This document shows positions 17,463 to 26,850 of a stretch of 64,000 nt of DNA, piece by piece. Position 1 is the stretch's first letter. Each line of letters opens with the position of its first letter. Origin of the DNA: SHLQ01 sp964610745. GTDB lineage: Bacteria; Actinomycetota; Acidimicrobiia; Acidimicrobiales; SHLQ01. The DNA is taken from the NCBI GenBank assembly GCA_964610745.1, contig CAZSYL010000010.1, positions 25,073-89,072 of the forward strand. Reading direction: 5' to 3'. Under the pieces are notes generated by a model. That model saw nothing but the letters and a program-made list of their open reading frames with translations, was not told the origin of the DNA and ran no database searches. The position numbers and the translations under genes are program-made.

Positions 17463-18116
17463 GTGGCCAGCACAAGGACGCCTCGTTACCCCCAGGGCCC
17501 TGACCTGCGGGGTGTGGAGGTCGCCAACATTTTGCCGATCATCGACCCGAGTCGAGATCCCGACAATTTCGATCCGCGAAGCGAATATGCCGAGAATTTC
17601 TGGCTACCGATTCTTGGTCCATCGACGATGTGGTTCATGCGAAAGGTCGCTGAACGTTTCGACTACGAGCCCGAGGGTTTCGAGCTCGACCTCCTCGAAA
17701 CATCCCATGCCCTTGGAATCACCGGCAAGGGCGGGCGAAACAATGCCTTTCATCGAGCGCTCAATCGAGCGGTGAGCTTTCAGATGGGGCGAACCGTCGA
17801 CGACACAACGATTGCCATTCGACGCTTCATGCCCCAACTGCATCGAGGCCAGATCAATCGGCTGCCGCCCCGGTTGCAGAAGCGACACGCCGAGCTACTC
17901 ATCGACCTGCCGCGCTCACAGGCCGAAGACCTTGTCCGGGCTCACAAGATCGCACTCACGCTTTTGAACATGGGTGACGGACCCGACGACGTCGAACACC
18001 AGCTGATCAGCTGGGGGCTCGGGGCCAACCTGGCAAAGGAGGCGGTCGACACCGCATGGCGTGAACGGGCCCGTGACCACTCTCACTGGGAACATGACTG
18101 GAACGCATCGATCTAA
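17463..18116 (+). CDS. Conserved hypothetical protein, about 217 aa
   Basis: The start is GTG at 17463 with a strong AGGAGA 5 bases upstream. The soluble protein is rich in Arg, His and Leu and ends with H-W-E-H-D-W-N. Segments such as L-P-P-R-L-Q-K-R-H and E-T-S-H-A-L-G-I look conserved, but I cannot name the family. It is monocistronic, between a LysR gene and a convergent secreted-protein gene. A good Shine-Dalgarno and clean codon phase make it a real gene. Confidence 0.7.
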   Translation: MASTRTPRYPQGPDLRGVEVANILPIIDPSRDPDNFDPRSEYAENFWLPILGPSTMWFMRKVAERFDYEPEGFELDLLETSHALGITGKGGRNNAFHRALNRAVSFQMGRTVDDTTIAIRRFMPQLHRGQINRLPPRLQKRHAELLIDLPRSQAEDLVRAHKIALTLLNMGDGPDDVEHQLISWGLGANLAKEAVDTAWRERARDHSHWEHDWNASI

Positions 18117-18129
18117 GTGGGGTCGTGGA

Positions 18130-19281
18130 CTAACAGAATCGGAAGCTGCCGTGATCCCACGATTCGAACGCAACTCTTCGAACGGTCAGCGGACCGACAA
18201 ACTCGAGGATCTCGTTGGTTGAGACGTCGATCGTGTTTTGTTGGCCGTCGATGCTGGCACAGGCCAGTTCGCCGACGCGGAGCCGTCCCGATGTACGGAG
18301 GTCGATAACGGCGCGGGGTCGGTTCACGTCGACGACGAACAACGTGCTTGCCCCGTCGTCGTGGGTCACGACCAGATCGTGCTCGCCGTTGCGATCGACG
18401 TCGACCCATCGGACTCCGCCATCGTCTTCGATGATCTCGACGCCGGTTCCGAGCGCACTACAAACCGCGATCCAGTTGACCGGCACGCTGGAGTCTCCCG
18501 TCGGGACGTCGGTTGTCAGCACGGTTGCGACCTGCCCGGCGTGAGCGGGCTTGTTCGGCCCACAAACCTGCGGACCGGTCGGGGCTGGCAACGATCCGTC
18601 GATCGAGCGCCAGGCAAGGTCGAGAACGTCGGTTCCCGAGATCACGTTGCTGCCGACCGAGTAGCGGACCCCGTCTTCGATCCACGTGATGAACGCGTTG
18701 TTGCACAGCTCGCCGCATGTGCCGTCGGTGAATCTTCCGGTTAGTCCGTTGGGTAGTGGAACGGCGGTGCCGGCTAGGCCGAGGCTCGGGTCCGAGAGCG
18801 TGCTCTGTCGTGCGGTGAAGGTGGCGACTCGACACGTCGTTTCATCGCAATCGGTCGCGCGGTCGATGTGGATGACGTACCCGCCAGCGTTGATGTCGCC
18901 TGTCGCAGTGAGCTCGCCGATTTCAGATTCGAACTCCGCTGGCAGTCGGACTGGGACGACCAACTCGGTGCCTAGCGGATCGACGAGCGGGCTGAACACC
19001 TCGTCGAGCTCGGGCAGTGGTTGGGCCGGTGTTGCGATTGGTATGACGATCGTGGTCGTCGTTGTCACCACTGGCTGGGTGGAGGGAGTAGTGGTGACAA
19101 CGACGACGGGTTCCGCTGACAGAATCGGTTCAATCGATGTGGGAGGCGATTCGGTTGAGAGCGTGCTCGCCGAAACCTGACCATTTCGCAGCAAGATGGT
19201 GATGGCCATGCTCGCAAGGAACACACCAACACCGAGCACCACGAAAGTGATCAGCCGGAGAAACAAACCACCAGCGGACAT
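18130..19281 (-). CDS. Membrane-anchored extracytoplasmic protein with Thr-rich linker
   Basis: About 383 aa from ATG 19281. One N-terminal TM helix (L-I-T-F-V-V-L-G-V-G-V-F-L-A-S-M-A-I) is followed by a Thr/Pro/Ser linker (V-T-T-T-P-S-T-Q-P-V-V-T-T-T-T-T) and a 270-residue outer domain with ten Cys, presumably disulfide-paired. One stretch, D-V-D-R-N-G-E-H-D-L, resembles a single FG-GAP/calcium loop. I do not recognise the whole domain. It lies between a convergent hypothetical gene and tRNA-Arg. Confidence 0.65.
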   Translation of the reverse strand: MSAGGLFLRLITFVVLGVGVFLASMAITILLRNGQVSASTLSTESPPTSIEPILSAEPVVVVTTTPSTQPVVTTTTTIVIPIATPAQPLPELDEVFSPLVDPLGTELVVPVRLPAEFESEIGELTATGDINAGGYVIHIDRATDCDETTCRVATFTARQSTLSDPSLGLAGTAVPLPNGLTGRFTDGTCGELCNNAFITWIEDGVRYSVGSNVISGTDVLDLAWRSIDGSLPAPTGPQVCGPNKPAHAGQVATVLTTDVPTGDSSVPVNWIAVCSALGTGVEIIEDDGGVRWVDVDRNGEHDLVVTHDDGASTLFVVDVNRPRAVIDLRTSGRLRVGELACASIDGQQNTIDVSTNEILEFVGPLTVRRVAFESWDHGSFRFC

Positions 19282-19346
19282 GGCGGTCAACCTAGGGCCA
19301 CAAGGCGAGCGTGTCTGTGGGGACTGCACCCCAACACAAAGACTTG

Positions 19347-19420
19347 CGCCCTCGACAGGAATCGAACCTGTGGCCTACCGCTTAGGAGGCGGTCGCTCTA
19401 TCCAACTGAGCTACGAGGGC
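19347..19420 (-). tRNA. tRNA-Arg (anticodon CCT)
   Basis: 74 nt on the minus strand. Acceptor stem GCCCTCG/CGAGGGC, D-arm AGCTCAGTTGGATAGAGC, anticodon stem ACCGC/GCGGT with loop CTCCTAA, and T-arm CACAGGTTCGATTCCTGT. The CCT anticodon reads AGG. No CCA is encoded; the discriminator is G. Confidence 0.95.
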
Positions 19421-19589
19421 GGACGACAGTCGTGTCTGTCAGCGGCCTGAAGTTTACCGCCTGCTGCTCGGTGTAGTCGTCGACTTCGACACGGTGAAAT
19501 GAGTAGGACGAAGCGCGAACTCCAAAGTTCTTTCAAGTTCATGCCGATACGGGTTTCGTGTCTGAAACCTCGTGTGCTGTAGTGGATCA

Positions 19590-21020
19590 ATGACCGCAGC
19601 TGCCTTCTTCGACCTCGACCGAACGCTGCTACCGCACGCGTCTGGAACAATCTTTGCCCGCCACCTCGAGGCTGCGGGCATCCATAGCAAGGCAGCGAGT
19701 GTTCCTGGCGCCGACCTCATGGTGCGTGTCTATGACCTTTTTGGCGAGACCAAGTTCAACATGCGGCTGGCTCGCTTGGCGGTGAAGGCTGCGAAAGGTT
19801 GGTCCGTTGAAGCGGTCGAAGTGGCCGCCAGAAACGCCGTGCCCGACCTCATCGAAGCCATACCGGGATACGCCAAGCTGTTGCTCGACGAACATCGAGA
19901 GTCCGGCGTCAAGCTCGTTATTGCGAGCACCAGCCCGGTCGTTCTCATGGCACCACTCGCGAAAGCTCTCGGCTTCGACGATGTGATCGGAACCGTGTGG
20001 CTGCACGATGGTGAACAATTCACTGGTCAGACCGATGGTCCCTTTGTCTGGGGCACAAAGAAGCGCGATGCGATCGAGGCATGGGCCGAACAGAACGGCG
20101 CGTCGCTTGCTCAGAGCTTTGGCTATTCGGACAGCTACTACGACTCACCAATGCTCGACGTTGTTGGGACTGCAGTTGCGGTGAATCCTGACGCCAGACT
20201 CGCCGCCGTTGCGATGCTGAAGGGTTGGGAGATTCGGAACTTCGATGCCCCTCCTGGCGTCCTCAAGTTCGCCGGCCGCGAGTTGCAGGACGTCTTCAAT
20301 GCCGTGACCAGACCAGAACTCGCGCCCAACGCATCGTGGGAGTTCTCCGGACTCGACAACCTTCCCGAATCCGGCGCTGCAATTCTCGCGTTCAACCATC
20401 GCAGCTACTTCGATGTCATGGCGATGCAGCAGCTGATCGCCAAGAGTGGACGGCCGTGCCGGTTCCTCGGTAAGGCCGAACTCTTCGACAACCCGGTCGT
20501 TGGTCCAATCGCTCGGTTGGCGGGTGGAATCCGCGTCGACCGAGGCAGCGGGTCGAGCGATCCGCTCGACAAGGCAATCGAAGCACTGCAAGCAGGCGAG
20601 ATGGTCGCCATTGCACCACAGGGCACTATTCCCCGGGGTCAGGCGTTCTTCGAACCCAAGCTCGATGGCCGTTATGGAACAGCCCAGCTTGCAAAAGATG
20701 GTGGGAAGATCCCAGTCATTCCGGTCGGGCTGTGGGGAACCGAGAAGGTGTGGCCGCGCAGCCAACAGGCTCCGAGCTTCAACCTTCTCAAACCCCCGCC
20801 CGTCAGCGTGTCGGTCGGTGAACCCGTCGACCTCAAGTATCGGAGCGTCAAGACGGACACGGTTCGAATCATGGACGCGATTTCGGCGCTGTTGCCTGAT
20901 GAGGCCAACACGCCGTATCAACCAACGGTCGCCGAACTCCAGAAGACGTTCCCGCCGGGTTACACCATGACCGACGAGGACACCGAGGGCGCAGCCGATT
21001 CTGCGGCAGCAACGTCATGA
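19590..21020 (+). CDS. HAD-IB phosphatase fused to 1-acyl-G3P acyltransferase (PlsC-like)
   Basis: About 476 aa. Residues 1-200 are a HAD-IB phosphatase with D-L-D-R-T (DxDxT nucleophile), I-A-S-T-S-P and a downstream D-S-Y-Y-D-S metal site. Residues about 245-470 are an acyltransferase with N-H-R-S-Y-F-D (HX4D), G-G-I-R-V-D-R-G and A-P-Q-G-T-I-P-R-G (block III, in place of EGTR). The domain order equals the mycobacterial HAD-PlsC fusions. It would convert lysophosphatidate to phosphatidate, or dephosphorylate an intermediate. It overlaps the WS/DGAT gene by 4 nt. Confidence 0.87.
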   Translation: MTAAAFFDLDRTLLPHASGTIFARHLEAAGIHSKAASVPGADLMVRVYDLFGETKFNMRLARLAVKAAKGWSVEAVEVAARNAVPDLIEAIPGYAKLLLDEHRESGVKLVIASTSPVVLMAPLAKALGFDDVIGTVWLHDGEQFTGQTDGPFVWGTKKRDAIEAWAEQNGASLAQSFGYSDSYYDSPMLDVVGTAVAVNPDARLAAVAMLKGWEIRNFDAPPGVLKFAGRELQDVFNAVTRPELAPNASWEFSGLDNLPESGAAILAFNHRSYFDVMAMQQLIAKSGRPCRFLGKAELFDNPVVGPIARLAGGIRVDRGSGSSDPLDKAIEALQAGEMVAIAPQGTIPRGQAFFEPKLDGRYGTAQLAKDGGKIPVIPVGLWGTEKVWPRSQQAPSFNLLKPPPVSVSVGEPVDLKYRSVKTDTVRIMDAISALLPDEANTPYQPTVAELQKTFPPGYTMTDEDTEGAADSAAATS

Positions 21021-22450
21021 GCGATCGACAAATTCACCTCTCGACCTACATGACCGAGACCGAGGCTTTGATGTGGTCCGCCGAATCCGATCCATGGTTC
21101 TCCTCGGGCATGGGCTCGCTCTTCCTGCTCGACGATGCGCCAGACTTCGAACGCTTCTCGAACGCGATGCTCGACGCATCACACACCTTGACGCGTCTTC
21201 GGGAGCGGGTTGAGGAAGGATTCGGCCTCGCGCCACCGCGCTGGGTCATCGACGAGGACTTCGACATCTCCGATCACGTCCGGCACGTGCAGCTGCCAAA
21301 GCCGGGGAGTCTCGACCAGTTGCTCGAGCTCACTGCGCAAGTCTTCCAGGACCCATTCGACACCTCACGGCCCTTGTGGGAGTTTGTCGCTGTGTCCGGC
21401 GCGGCTGGTCGAAAGTCGAAGAACTCGGTGCACGGGGCGATCATCATGAAGCTGCACCACTCGGTCAGTGACGGTATTGGAGCGTTGCGACTCGCCGAGA
21501 TGTACCTCGACTTTGAACGTCACCCACCCGTCGTCGAGCGCGCCGCTGACGATGATGCCGGCGAGATACTGCCGGTTGTGCAGGACGATTCTGCTGGCGG
21601 CTTGGCTGCCGATGTCGAGTTCGTCGTGAAGAAGCAGTTGGCCCAGTCCCGTCGAATCGCCGCAGAGGTTGCACTCTGGGGAGCTGACTCGGGTCGTGTA
21701 AAAGATGTCGTGGGCAAGGCTGGCGATGCGGTGAAGGCTGCGACTGGCCAACTGAACGCGAAGCCGATCGAAACCGGTTCGCCCGAGTGGCGTACCCGTT
21801 CCCGGCAACGTCACCTCGAAGTTTTTGACGTGGGGCTCGACGACCTCAAGGCCGCAGCAAAGCGTCTCGGCGGATCGGTCAACGACGCATTTGTCGCCGG
21901 ATCGGTGCTTGGCGCCCAGCGCTATCACGAAGCCGTAGGGGTCCAGGTTCCCCAGTTCAATCTCAGCTTCGTCATGAGCACCCGCTCTGACGACGCAGCC
22001 GGTGGAAATGCTTTTACGCCGGTGCCGTTCAGCGTGCACGGCGACTACGCCTCGGTCCAAGATCTCTTTGTGGCGACCCGGGATGCGATTGCCGAGCGGA
22101 TCGACGAAGTCCTCGGGGCATCGCCAGATGCGCTCAACCTCATGGTCGGATTCGCATCGCTTCTGCCGAGCTCGATCCTGTCAAAGGCCGGGCGCGCCCG
22201 AGCCTCGACTCAGGACTGGGCAACGTCGAACCTGCGAGGCGCGCCGATCCCGATCTATACCGCCGGCGCGGAGATCACCCACATGTATCCAATCGGTCCA
22301 GTCGCAGGTACGGCCTTCAATCTGACGGCGATGTCGTACTGCGGCACGCTCCATTTCGGTTGCTTTCTCGACCCCAAGGCGGTCGATCAGCCGGCCCTTC
22401 TTCGCACATCGATGGTGCAGGCATACGCGGACATCTGCGCCGCCGAATAG
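21017..22450 (+). CDS. Wax ester synthase / diacylglycerol acyltransferase (WS/DGAT)
   Basis: 477 aa. It contains the catalytic L-H-H-S-V-S-D-G-I-G-A (HHxxxDG) at about residue 150, an R-P-L-W-E-F block upstream, and the C-terminal N-L-R-G-x-P region. Such enzymes make triacylglycerol or wax esters from acyl-CoA and sit at the membrane or lipid-body surface. Its ATG overlaps the stop of the PlsC fusion (ATGA), so the two acyl-transfer steps are coupled. Length fits the family (about 460-480). Confidence 0.9.
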   Translation: MSDRQIHLSTYMTETEALMWSAESDPWFSSGMGSLFLLDDAPDFERFSNAMLDASHTLTRLRERVEEGFGLAPPRWVIDEDFDISDHVRHVQLPKPGSLDQLLELTAQVFQDPFDTSRPLWEFVAVSGAAGRKSKNSVHGAIIMKLHHSVSDGIGALRLAEMYLDFERHPPVVERAADDDAGEILPVVQDDSAGGLAADVEFVVKKQLAQSRRIAAEVALWGADSGRVKDVVGKAGDAVKAATGQLNAKPIETGSPEWRTRSRQRHLEVFDVGLDDLKAAAKRLGGSVNDAFVAGSVLGAQRYHEAVGVQVPQFNLSFVMSTRSDDAAGGNAFTPVPFSVHGDYASVQDLFVATRDAIAERIDEVLGASPDALNLMVGFASLLPSSILSKAGRARASTQDWATSNLRGAPIPIYTAGAEITHMYPIGPVAGTAFNLTAMSYCGTLHFGCFLDPKAVDQPALLRTSMVQAYADICAAE

Positions 22451-22510
22451 TCCCCTGGGTCAAACGGCCCAGTCAGGCGGCCTCACAAATACACCGACCA
22501 TTACTGACGT

Positions 22511-24583
22511 ATGGCGGCAGTACGAGAGTTCCACTACGACGATCCGCAAGACGAGGATGACGAGCGCTCTAAAGACGCTCAGATCCTTCCTCTGCCCGCG
22601 TCATCGGCCGCATCCGATGTTCCCAAAGACAACGGGTTCTCGATTCGTGATCGGCTGCGGTACCGCTTCGATGACTTCATGTCGCGAGGATCGTCGTCGA
22701 GTTTCGTTGCGTTGACCGTTGTTTTCCTCGGGCTCTTTGTCACCGTCGCAGTAGGGCGCGCTATCACGGTCGCTGCCTTGGGTGATCCTGATGTCGAGCG
22801 CGGCAATTCATTCTGGCGCCAGATATGGATTGCCTTCCTGGAAATGACGGACCCCGGTTCGATGGCTCAGGACATCGACTCAGCAATGTCGGTGAAGATC
22901 TTCGCAGTGATTGCAGGTCTGGCCGGGTTGGTCTTGTTGTCGGCGCTCATCGCTGTTATCACCACTGCGCTCGACGGACGTCTTGCAGCGCTGCGAAAGG
23001 GTCACTCAAAGGTCGTGCTAGAGGAGCACTCAGTCATTCTTGGATGGAATGAACGAATCGTCGACGTTCTTCGAGAACTGATCCTCGCAAACGAGAGTGA
23101 GGAAAGCGCGGCTGTCGTGATCCTCGCAGACAAAGACAAAGAGGAGATGGACGACTTCCTCGCGCTCAATCTTCCTGAACGCATCACGACCAAGATCGTC
23201 ACACGGAGCGGTGAGATCAGTTCGTTGGTCAACCTCGGCGTCGTGTCGATCAACACGTGTCGCTCGGTGATCGTTCTTTCGTCTGTCGAGAATGGCCCGA
23301 CCTCTGATGATTTCGAGCGCAGCGATATGACCGTCATCAAGACCATCCTCGGCGTGAGAGGGGCGCTCGACGACGGCGATGTGCCGGTCGTCGCCGAGAT
23401 CTTCTCCCAGCAGAAGCGTGAGCTGGCGCGCACGATAGACCCGGGACGGGTTGTCGCGATCGACGCTGACGACATGCTGGCGAAGATCCTCGTCCAGACC
23501 TCGCGCAACGAAGGCTTGGCCGTTGTCTACGAGGAGATGTTGTCGTTCGACGGTGCTGAAATCTACTTGTACGAACCTGACCTGGAGTTCACTGGACAAA
23601 CCCTCCGCGAGGTTTCCTTCTGTGTTCCTGATGGCGTCCCTCTCGGTTTCGTTGATTCTGACGGCGAGGTCCGATTGAATCCTCCATCACAGACTCGGCT
23701 CGAAGGCAGGCTGACGCTGGTCGTCTTGTCGAGCGATGATTCTGCGATTGAGGTCGTCGATACGCCTGTTGCGACGCCCGTGTCAGTGGCTCCAAGTTCA
23801 ATCGCTGCGGAACAAAGCCTTGAGCGAGAGCTCATCATTGGATGGACATCGAAGCTCCCGACGATCATCCGTGAATATGGTGACTACGTCGTCGAGGGGA
23901 GTGCCATCGATATCGTGCTTCGCGAACCAAATCCGGCTCGGGCTGTCGAACTGGTAGAACTCGCAAAGGAAGTTCCTGGCCTTGAGCTCCGCCTGCTCGA
24001 CGCCAACCCTCGAAATGCTGCCGATCTGCTGACGCTCCGGCCGTTCGAGTACAACAACATCATCGTGCTATCTGAGGCAGGTCAGGCTGGCGCGGCGGAG
24101 TGGGCTGACTCTGAGACGCTGGTCTTCCTACTTCAGCTCCAACAGATCTTCCAAGAACACGGCGAGACTTCCACCAAGTTGGTTGCCGAGATTCTCGAAT
24201 CGAGAAATCGTGAGCTGATCACCGGCACAGGTGTCCGCGAGTTTGTGATCTCCAACCGGCTCGTCTCGATGGTGATGTCGCAGATTAGCGAGCAACAGGA
24301 GATGGCCTCGATCTACGAGAATCTCTTCAGCGAGGCAGGGTCTGAGGTCTACCTGAAGCCACTCGACTTTTACGTCGGGGGAGACATGCCTGAGTCCTTG
24401 ACCTTTGCCGATGTCATGGAAGCCTGCTTCAAGCGCGATGAACTGGCTATCGGCCTGCGCTATTCGACCGGCGCGGAAGATCCTGGTGCCAATTTCGGCG
24501 TCGAACTTATCCCCGACAAGCTGACGCGAGTAGCAACCTCGGACATCTTGTCGGTTGTCGTCCTCGCCGAAGACGAGGCCTAA
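22511..24583 (+). CDS. CASTOR/POLLUX-type ion channel protein with two RCK-like domains
   Basis: 690 aa. The cytoplasmic N-tail is acidic. The TM helices are at about 63-86 and about 126-150, with a short pore-like segment L-E-M-T-D-P-G-S-M-A between them. Two nucleotide-binding-type (RCK/TrkA-N) domains follow, each starting with a V-I-L-G-W-N-E-R or L-I-I-G-W-T-S-K strand. This arrangement equals bacterial CASTOR/POLLUX homologues. It is a cation channel or osmosensor candidate. It follows the WS/DGAT gene by 60 bp on the same strand. Confidence 0.82.
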   Translation: MAAVREFHYDDPQDEDDERSKDAQILPLPASSAASDVPKDNGFSIRDRLRYRFDDFMSRGSSSSFVALTVVFLGLFVTVAVGRAITVAALGDPDVERGNSFWRQIWIAFLEMTDPGSMAQDIDSAMSVKIFAVIAGLAGLVLLSALIAVITTALDGRLAALRKGHSKVVLEEHSVILGWNERIVDVLRELILANESEESAAVVILADKDKEEMDDFLALNLPERITTKIVTRSGEISSLVNLGVVSINTCRSVIVLSSVENGPTSDDFERSDMTVIKTILGVRGALDDGDVPVVAEIFSQQKRELARTIDPGRVVAIDADDMLAKILVQTSRNEGLAVVYEEMLSFDGAEIYLYEPDLEFTGQTLREVSFCVPDGVPLGFVDSDGEVRLNPPSQTRLEGRLTLVVLSSDDSAIEVVDTPVATPVSVAPSSIAAEQSLERELIIGWTSKLPTIIREYGDYVVEGSAIDIVLREPNPARAVELVELAKEVPGLELRLLDANPRNAADLLTLRPFEYNNIIVLSEAGQAGAAEWADSETLVFLLQLQQIFQEHGETSTKLVAEILESRNRELITGTGVREFVISNRLVSMVMSQISEQQEMASIYENLFSEAGSEVYLKPLDFYVGGDMPESLTFADVMEACFKRDELAIGLRYSTGAEDPGANFGVELIPDKLTRVATSDILSVVVLAEDEA

Positions 24584-24630
24584 CCCGCGATTAGGGGTCT
24601 GACCTCCAAGTCGAAGGGGTGTGACAAGTG

Positions 24631-24688
24631 TTGCAAAGTAAAGTACGCAAACACCTTGCATAATTCGGATTGCTAAGTAAACTACGCA
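24631..24688. promoter_or_regulatory. Two 19-bp direct repeats upstream of the MLDS/HBHA-like gene
   Basis: TTGCAAAGTAAAGTACGCA (24631-24649) and TTGCTAAGTAAACTACGCA (24670-24688) match at 17 of 19 positions, 39 bp start to start. They lie 67-125 bp before the ATG. A plausible operator for the downstream XRE regulator, by analogy with MLDSR control of MLDS in Rhodococcus. Confidence 0.5.
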
Positions 24689-24755
24689 GTAGCAAACCGC
24701 AAGTCCTGGGGGTCCCTAGGCATACTCCGGGAGATCCCGGAAGGGAAGTAATCAC

Positions 24756-25381
24756 ATGGCAGTTCTTGAGCAACTCACCGACCAGATCACCGGCGCATCA
24801 GACAAGTTCTTTGACGTCGCGGTCACCACGAACGACAAGGCACACGGCGCAACGAAGAACCTCGTCACGAAGATCCAGGACGCAGACGTCAAGCTGCCTT
24901 ACGCCGACAAGATCTCTGACGCCATCTCCGATGTTGAGCTTCCTCTCGCCGACAAGCTCCCTGAGATCGACCTTCCTGAACCACTCGAAGCTGTTGACGC
25001 CTACTTCAACTTTGTCGGCAAGGGCATCGAAGCGAACCGCAACTTCACCATGAAGCTCATCAACCGCCTCGGCGAAGGCGAAGAGGTCATCGAGACGACC
25101 GCCAAGAAGGCCGCTCCAAAGAAGACCGCCGCCAAGAAGGCCGCTCCNNNNNNNNNNNNNNNNNNNNNNNNNNNNNNNNNNNNNNNNNNNNNNNNNNNNN
25201 NNNNNNNNNNNNNNNNNNNNNNNNNNNNNNNNNNNNNNNNNNNNNNNCCGCCAAGAAGGCCGCTCCAAAGAAGACCGCCGCCAAGAAGGCCGCTCCGAAG
25301 GCAACCGCGAAGAAGAAGGCTGCTCCAAAGGCAACCGCCAAGAAGGCAACCGCCAAGAAGGCTCCTGCGAAGAAGGCCTAG
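24756..25381 (+). CDS. MLDS/HBHA-like protein with Lys-Ala-Pro-rich C-terminal tail
   Basis: The N-terminal 105 residues form an amphipathic-helix region (L-E-Q-L-T-D-Q-I-T-G-A, K-I-S-D-A-I-S-D-V). The tail consists of K-K-A-A-P-K-K-T-A-A repeats and is interrupted by an N gap, so the length is not known. This layout matches mycobacterial HBHA and the Rhodococcus lipid-droplet protein MLDS: a lipid-droplet or phasin-like body with a basic tail that also binds DNA or polyanions. Histone H1-like tails look similar, so alternatives remain. The downstream XRE gene supports the MLDS reading. Confidence 0.7.
25148..25247. other. Assembly gap (100 N) in the Lys-Ala repeat
   Basis: The gap lies inside near-identical CCGCCAAGAAGGCCGCTCC units. 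Repeat collapse explains it. The protein tail length and frame across it are uncertain. Confidence 0.85.
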
Positions 25382-25413
25382 CGCCACTGGTCCCGTATTG
25401 TGGCGGGACGATC

Positions 25414-25507
25414 GCCGCCCCTCAGGGGCGGCTACTCGCTGCCTCCTCAAGGGCAGTTACTCGCTGCCTCCTCAAGGGCAGTTACTCGCTGCCTCCTCAA
25501 GGGCAGT
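25414..25507. repeat. Hairpin plus three 25-bp tandem repeats
   Basis: The perfect hairpin GCCGCCCC-TCA-GGGGCGGC (25414-25432) has no U-run. It runs into three 25-bp units, 25426-25450, 25451-25475 and 25476-25500, with a partial fourth. Each unit contains GGCAG or GGCGG plus CTGCC, able to form its own small hairpin. The block fills the space between the MLDS-like and XRE genes. Confidence 0.7.
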
Positions 25508-25529
25508 GCCACATCGCCGAAGGAGACAC

Positions 25530-25886
25530 ATGGGTAACGAAGACCGCAGCCATTTGCTCGACCTTGGCTCGTTCATTCGCTCGCAGCGCCGCCTGGCCGA
25601 CCTCTCTCAACGAGAACTCGCCAAGCTCACCGCGTTATCCGATCCGTACGTGAGTCAGCTCGAGCGAGGATTGCACGAGCCCTCAGTACGGGTCCTTCGC
25701 GCGCTTGGGAAGGCGCTGAACGTTCCGGTCGAGACCATGCTGGGCATGCTCGGGGAAGAGCTGAACGAAGACGCAGAGACCATCTCGACCGAAGCGGCGA
25801 TCAAACGAGATACGGCGCTCAGCGATTCGCAGAAGGCTGCGATGCTCGAGATCTACAAGGGCTTCACCGGCGAGGGTGGTTCGTGA
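25530..25886 (+). CDS. XRE-family regulator (MLDSR / Rv0474-like)
   Basis: 118 aa. The HTH is F-I-R-S-Q-R-R-L-A-D-L-S-Q-R-E-L-A, then D-P-Y-V-S-Q-L-E-R-G-L-H-E-P-S. It is a single-domain Cro/C1 repressor. The ATG at 25530 follows AGGAG. From memory the sequence resembles the mycobacterial Rv0474 regulator beside hbhA and the Rhodococcus MLDSR. The GTGA overlap with the following patatin gene couples them. Probable target: the direct repeats upstream of the MLDS-like gene. Confidence 0.8.
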   Translation: MGNEDRSHLLDLGSFIRSQRRLADLSQRELAKLTALSDPYVSQLERGLHEPSVRVLRALGKALNVPVETMLGMLGEELNEDAETISTEAAIKRDTALSDSQKAAMLEIYKGFTGEGGS

Positions 25887-26848
25887 AGAAGATCGGACTC
25901 GTCCTCGGTGGCGGTGGTATTGCCGGCTTTGCGTACCTGACGACCGCGCTGACGGTGCTCCAGCAGATCACGGGCTGGGATCCTCGCGATGCCGACGTGA
26001 TCGTTGGAACATCTGCCGGCTCAAACGTCGGTGGTTTCCTCCGTGGTGGTACGCCGATTGGTGAATCGCTCGACGACATCATGACGTTGCCCGCGAACCC
26101 GCGGTCGATGGAGCGCCTTCGGGTTCTCAGTGGACGGGAAGCCGACCGCACGGTCAGGCTGTTCCCCACCTCTCTCAGCATGGCCGTCCGTGAGGCCGCC
26201 CGCGGGCCGTTTATGCGTCCGTCGCGTTTGGTCTCGGGCCTGCTCCCAAACGGCAACATCCGGACGGACACCATCGGCGATCGGATGATCGAACTGCACG
26301 CAGACGAGTGGCCAGACAAGGAACTTCTCATCACCACTGTTCGATTGCACGACAGTGAACGGGTCGTCTTCGGTCTCGATCGCAAAGATGTTGACGTCGG
26401 CACCGCCGTCGAAGCGAGCTCGGCGATTCCTGGCTATTTCAAGCCGGTCACTATCGACGGTTTTCGCTACGTCGACGGCGGAACCCACTCGCCAACGAAC
26501 GCCGACTTACTCGCCGACTACAACCTCGACCTGATCGTTGTTGTCGCACCTCTCTCGGTGGACAACGTCGCGACGGGCTGGATGACAACCAACGGTGCGC
26601 TTCGCCTGTACTGGCGCAACCGGGTGCAGCGGGAAGTCGCCGAACTTCGCGACGCTGGTCATCAGGTCCTTCTGCTCGAACCATCAATCGAAGAGGCTCG
26701 TTCGATGGGTACGACTCTGATGGACCCGACCCGCATCGTTAACGTCGTGCTGCAAACCTCCTCTGCTGCTCGGTCGGCAATCACCGAAGCAAAGCTTGGC
26801 ACCGAGCTCGCCATCCTCCGCGAAGCCAGCAGCACGAAGGGCGCCTGA
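25883..26848 (+). CDS. Patatin-like phospholipase / lipase
   Basis: 321 aa from a GTG that overlaps the XRE stop. It contains G-G-G-G-I-A-G (oxyanion), V-G-T-S-A-G-S (GxSxG nucleophile) and V-D-G-G-T-H-S-P with the catalytic Asp. No signal peptide is seen. A Ser-Asp acyl hydrolase likely acting on lipid-droplet acylglycerol or phospholipid, given the WS/DGAT gene 2 bp downstream. It is a second patatin in the window (see 15033-16124), with low similarity to the first. Confidence 0.85.
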   Translation: MKKIGLVLGGGGIAGFAYLTTALTVLQQITGWDPRDADVIVGTSAGSNVGGFLRGGTPIGESLDDIMTLPANPRSMERLRVLSGREADRTVRLFPTSLSMAVREAARGPFMRPSRLVSGLLPNGNIRTDTIGDRMIELHADEWPDKELLITTVRLHDSERVVFGLDRKDVDVGTAVEASSAIPGYFKPVTIDGFRYVDGGTHSPTNADLLADYNLDLIVVVAPLSVDNVATGWMTTNGALRLYWRNRVQREVAELRDAGHQVLLLEPSIEEARSMGTTLMDPTRIVNVVLQTSSAARSAITEAKLGTELAILREASSTKGA

Positions 26849-26850
26849 GC

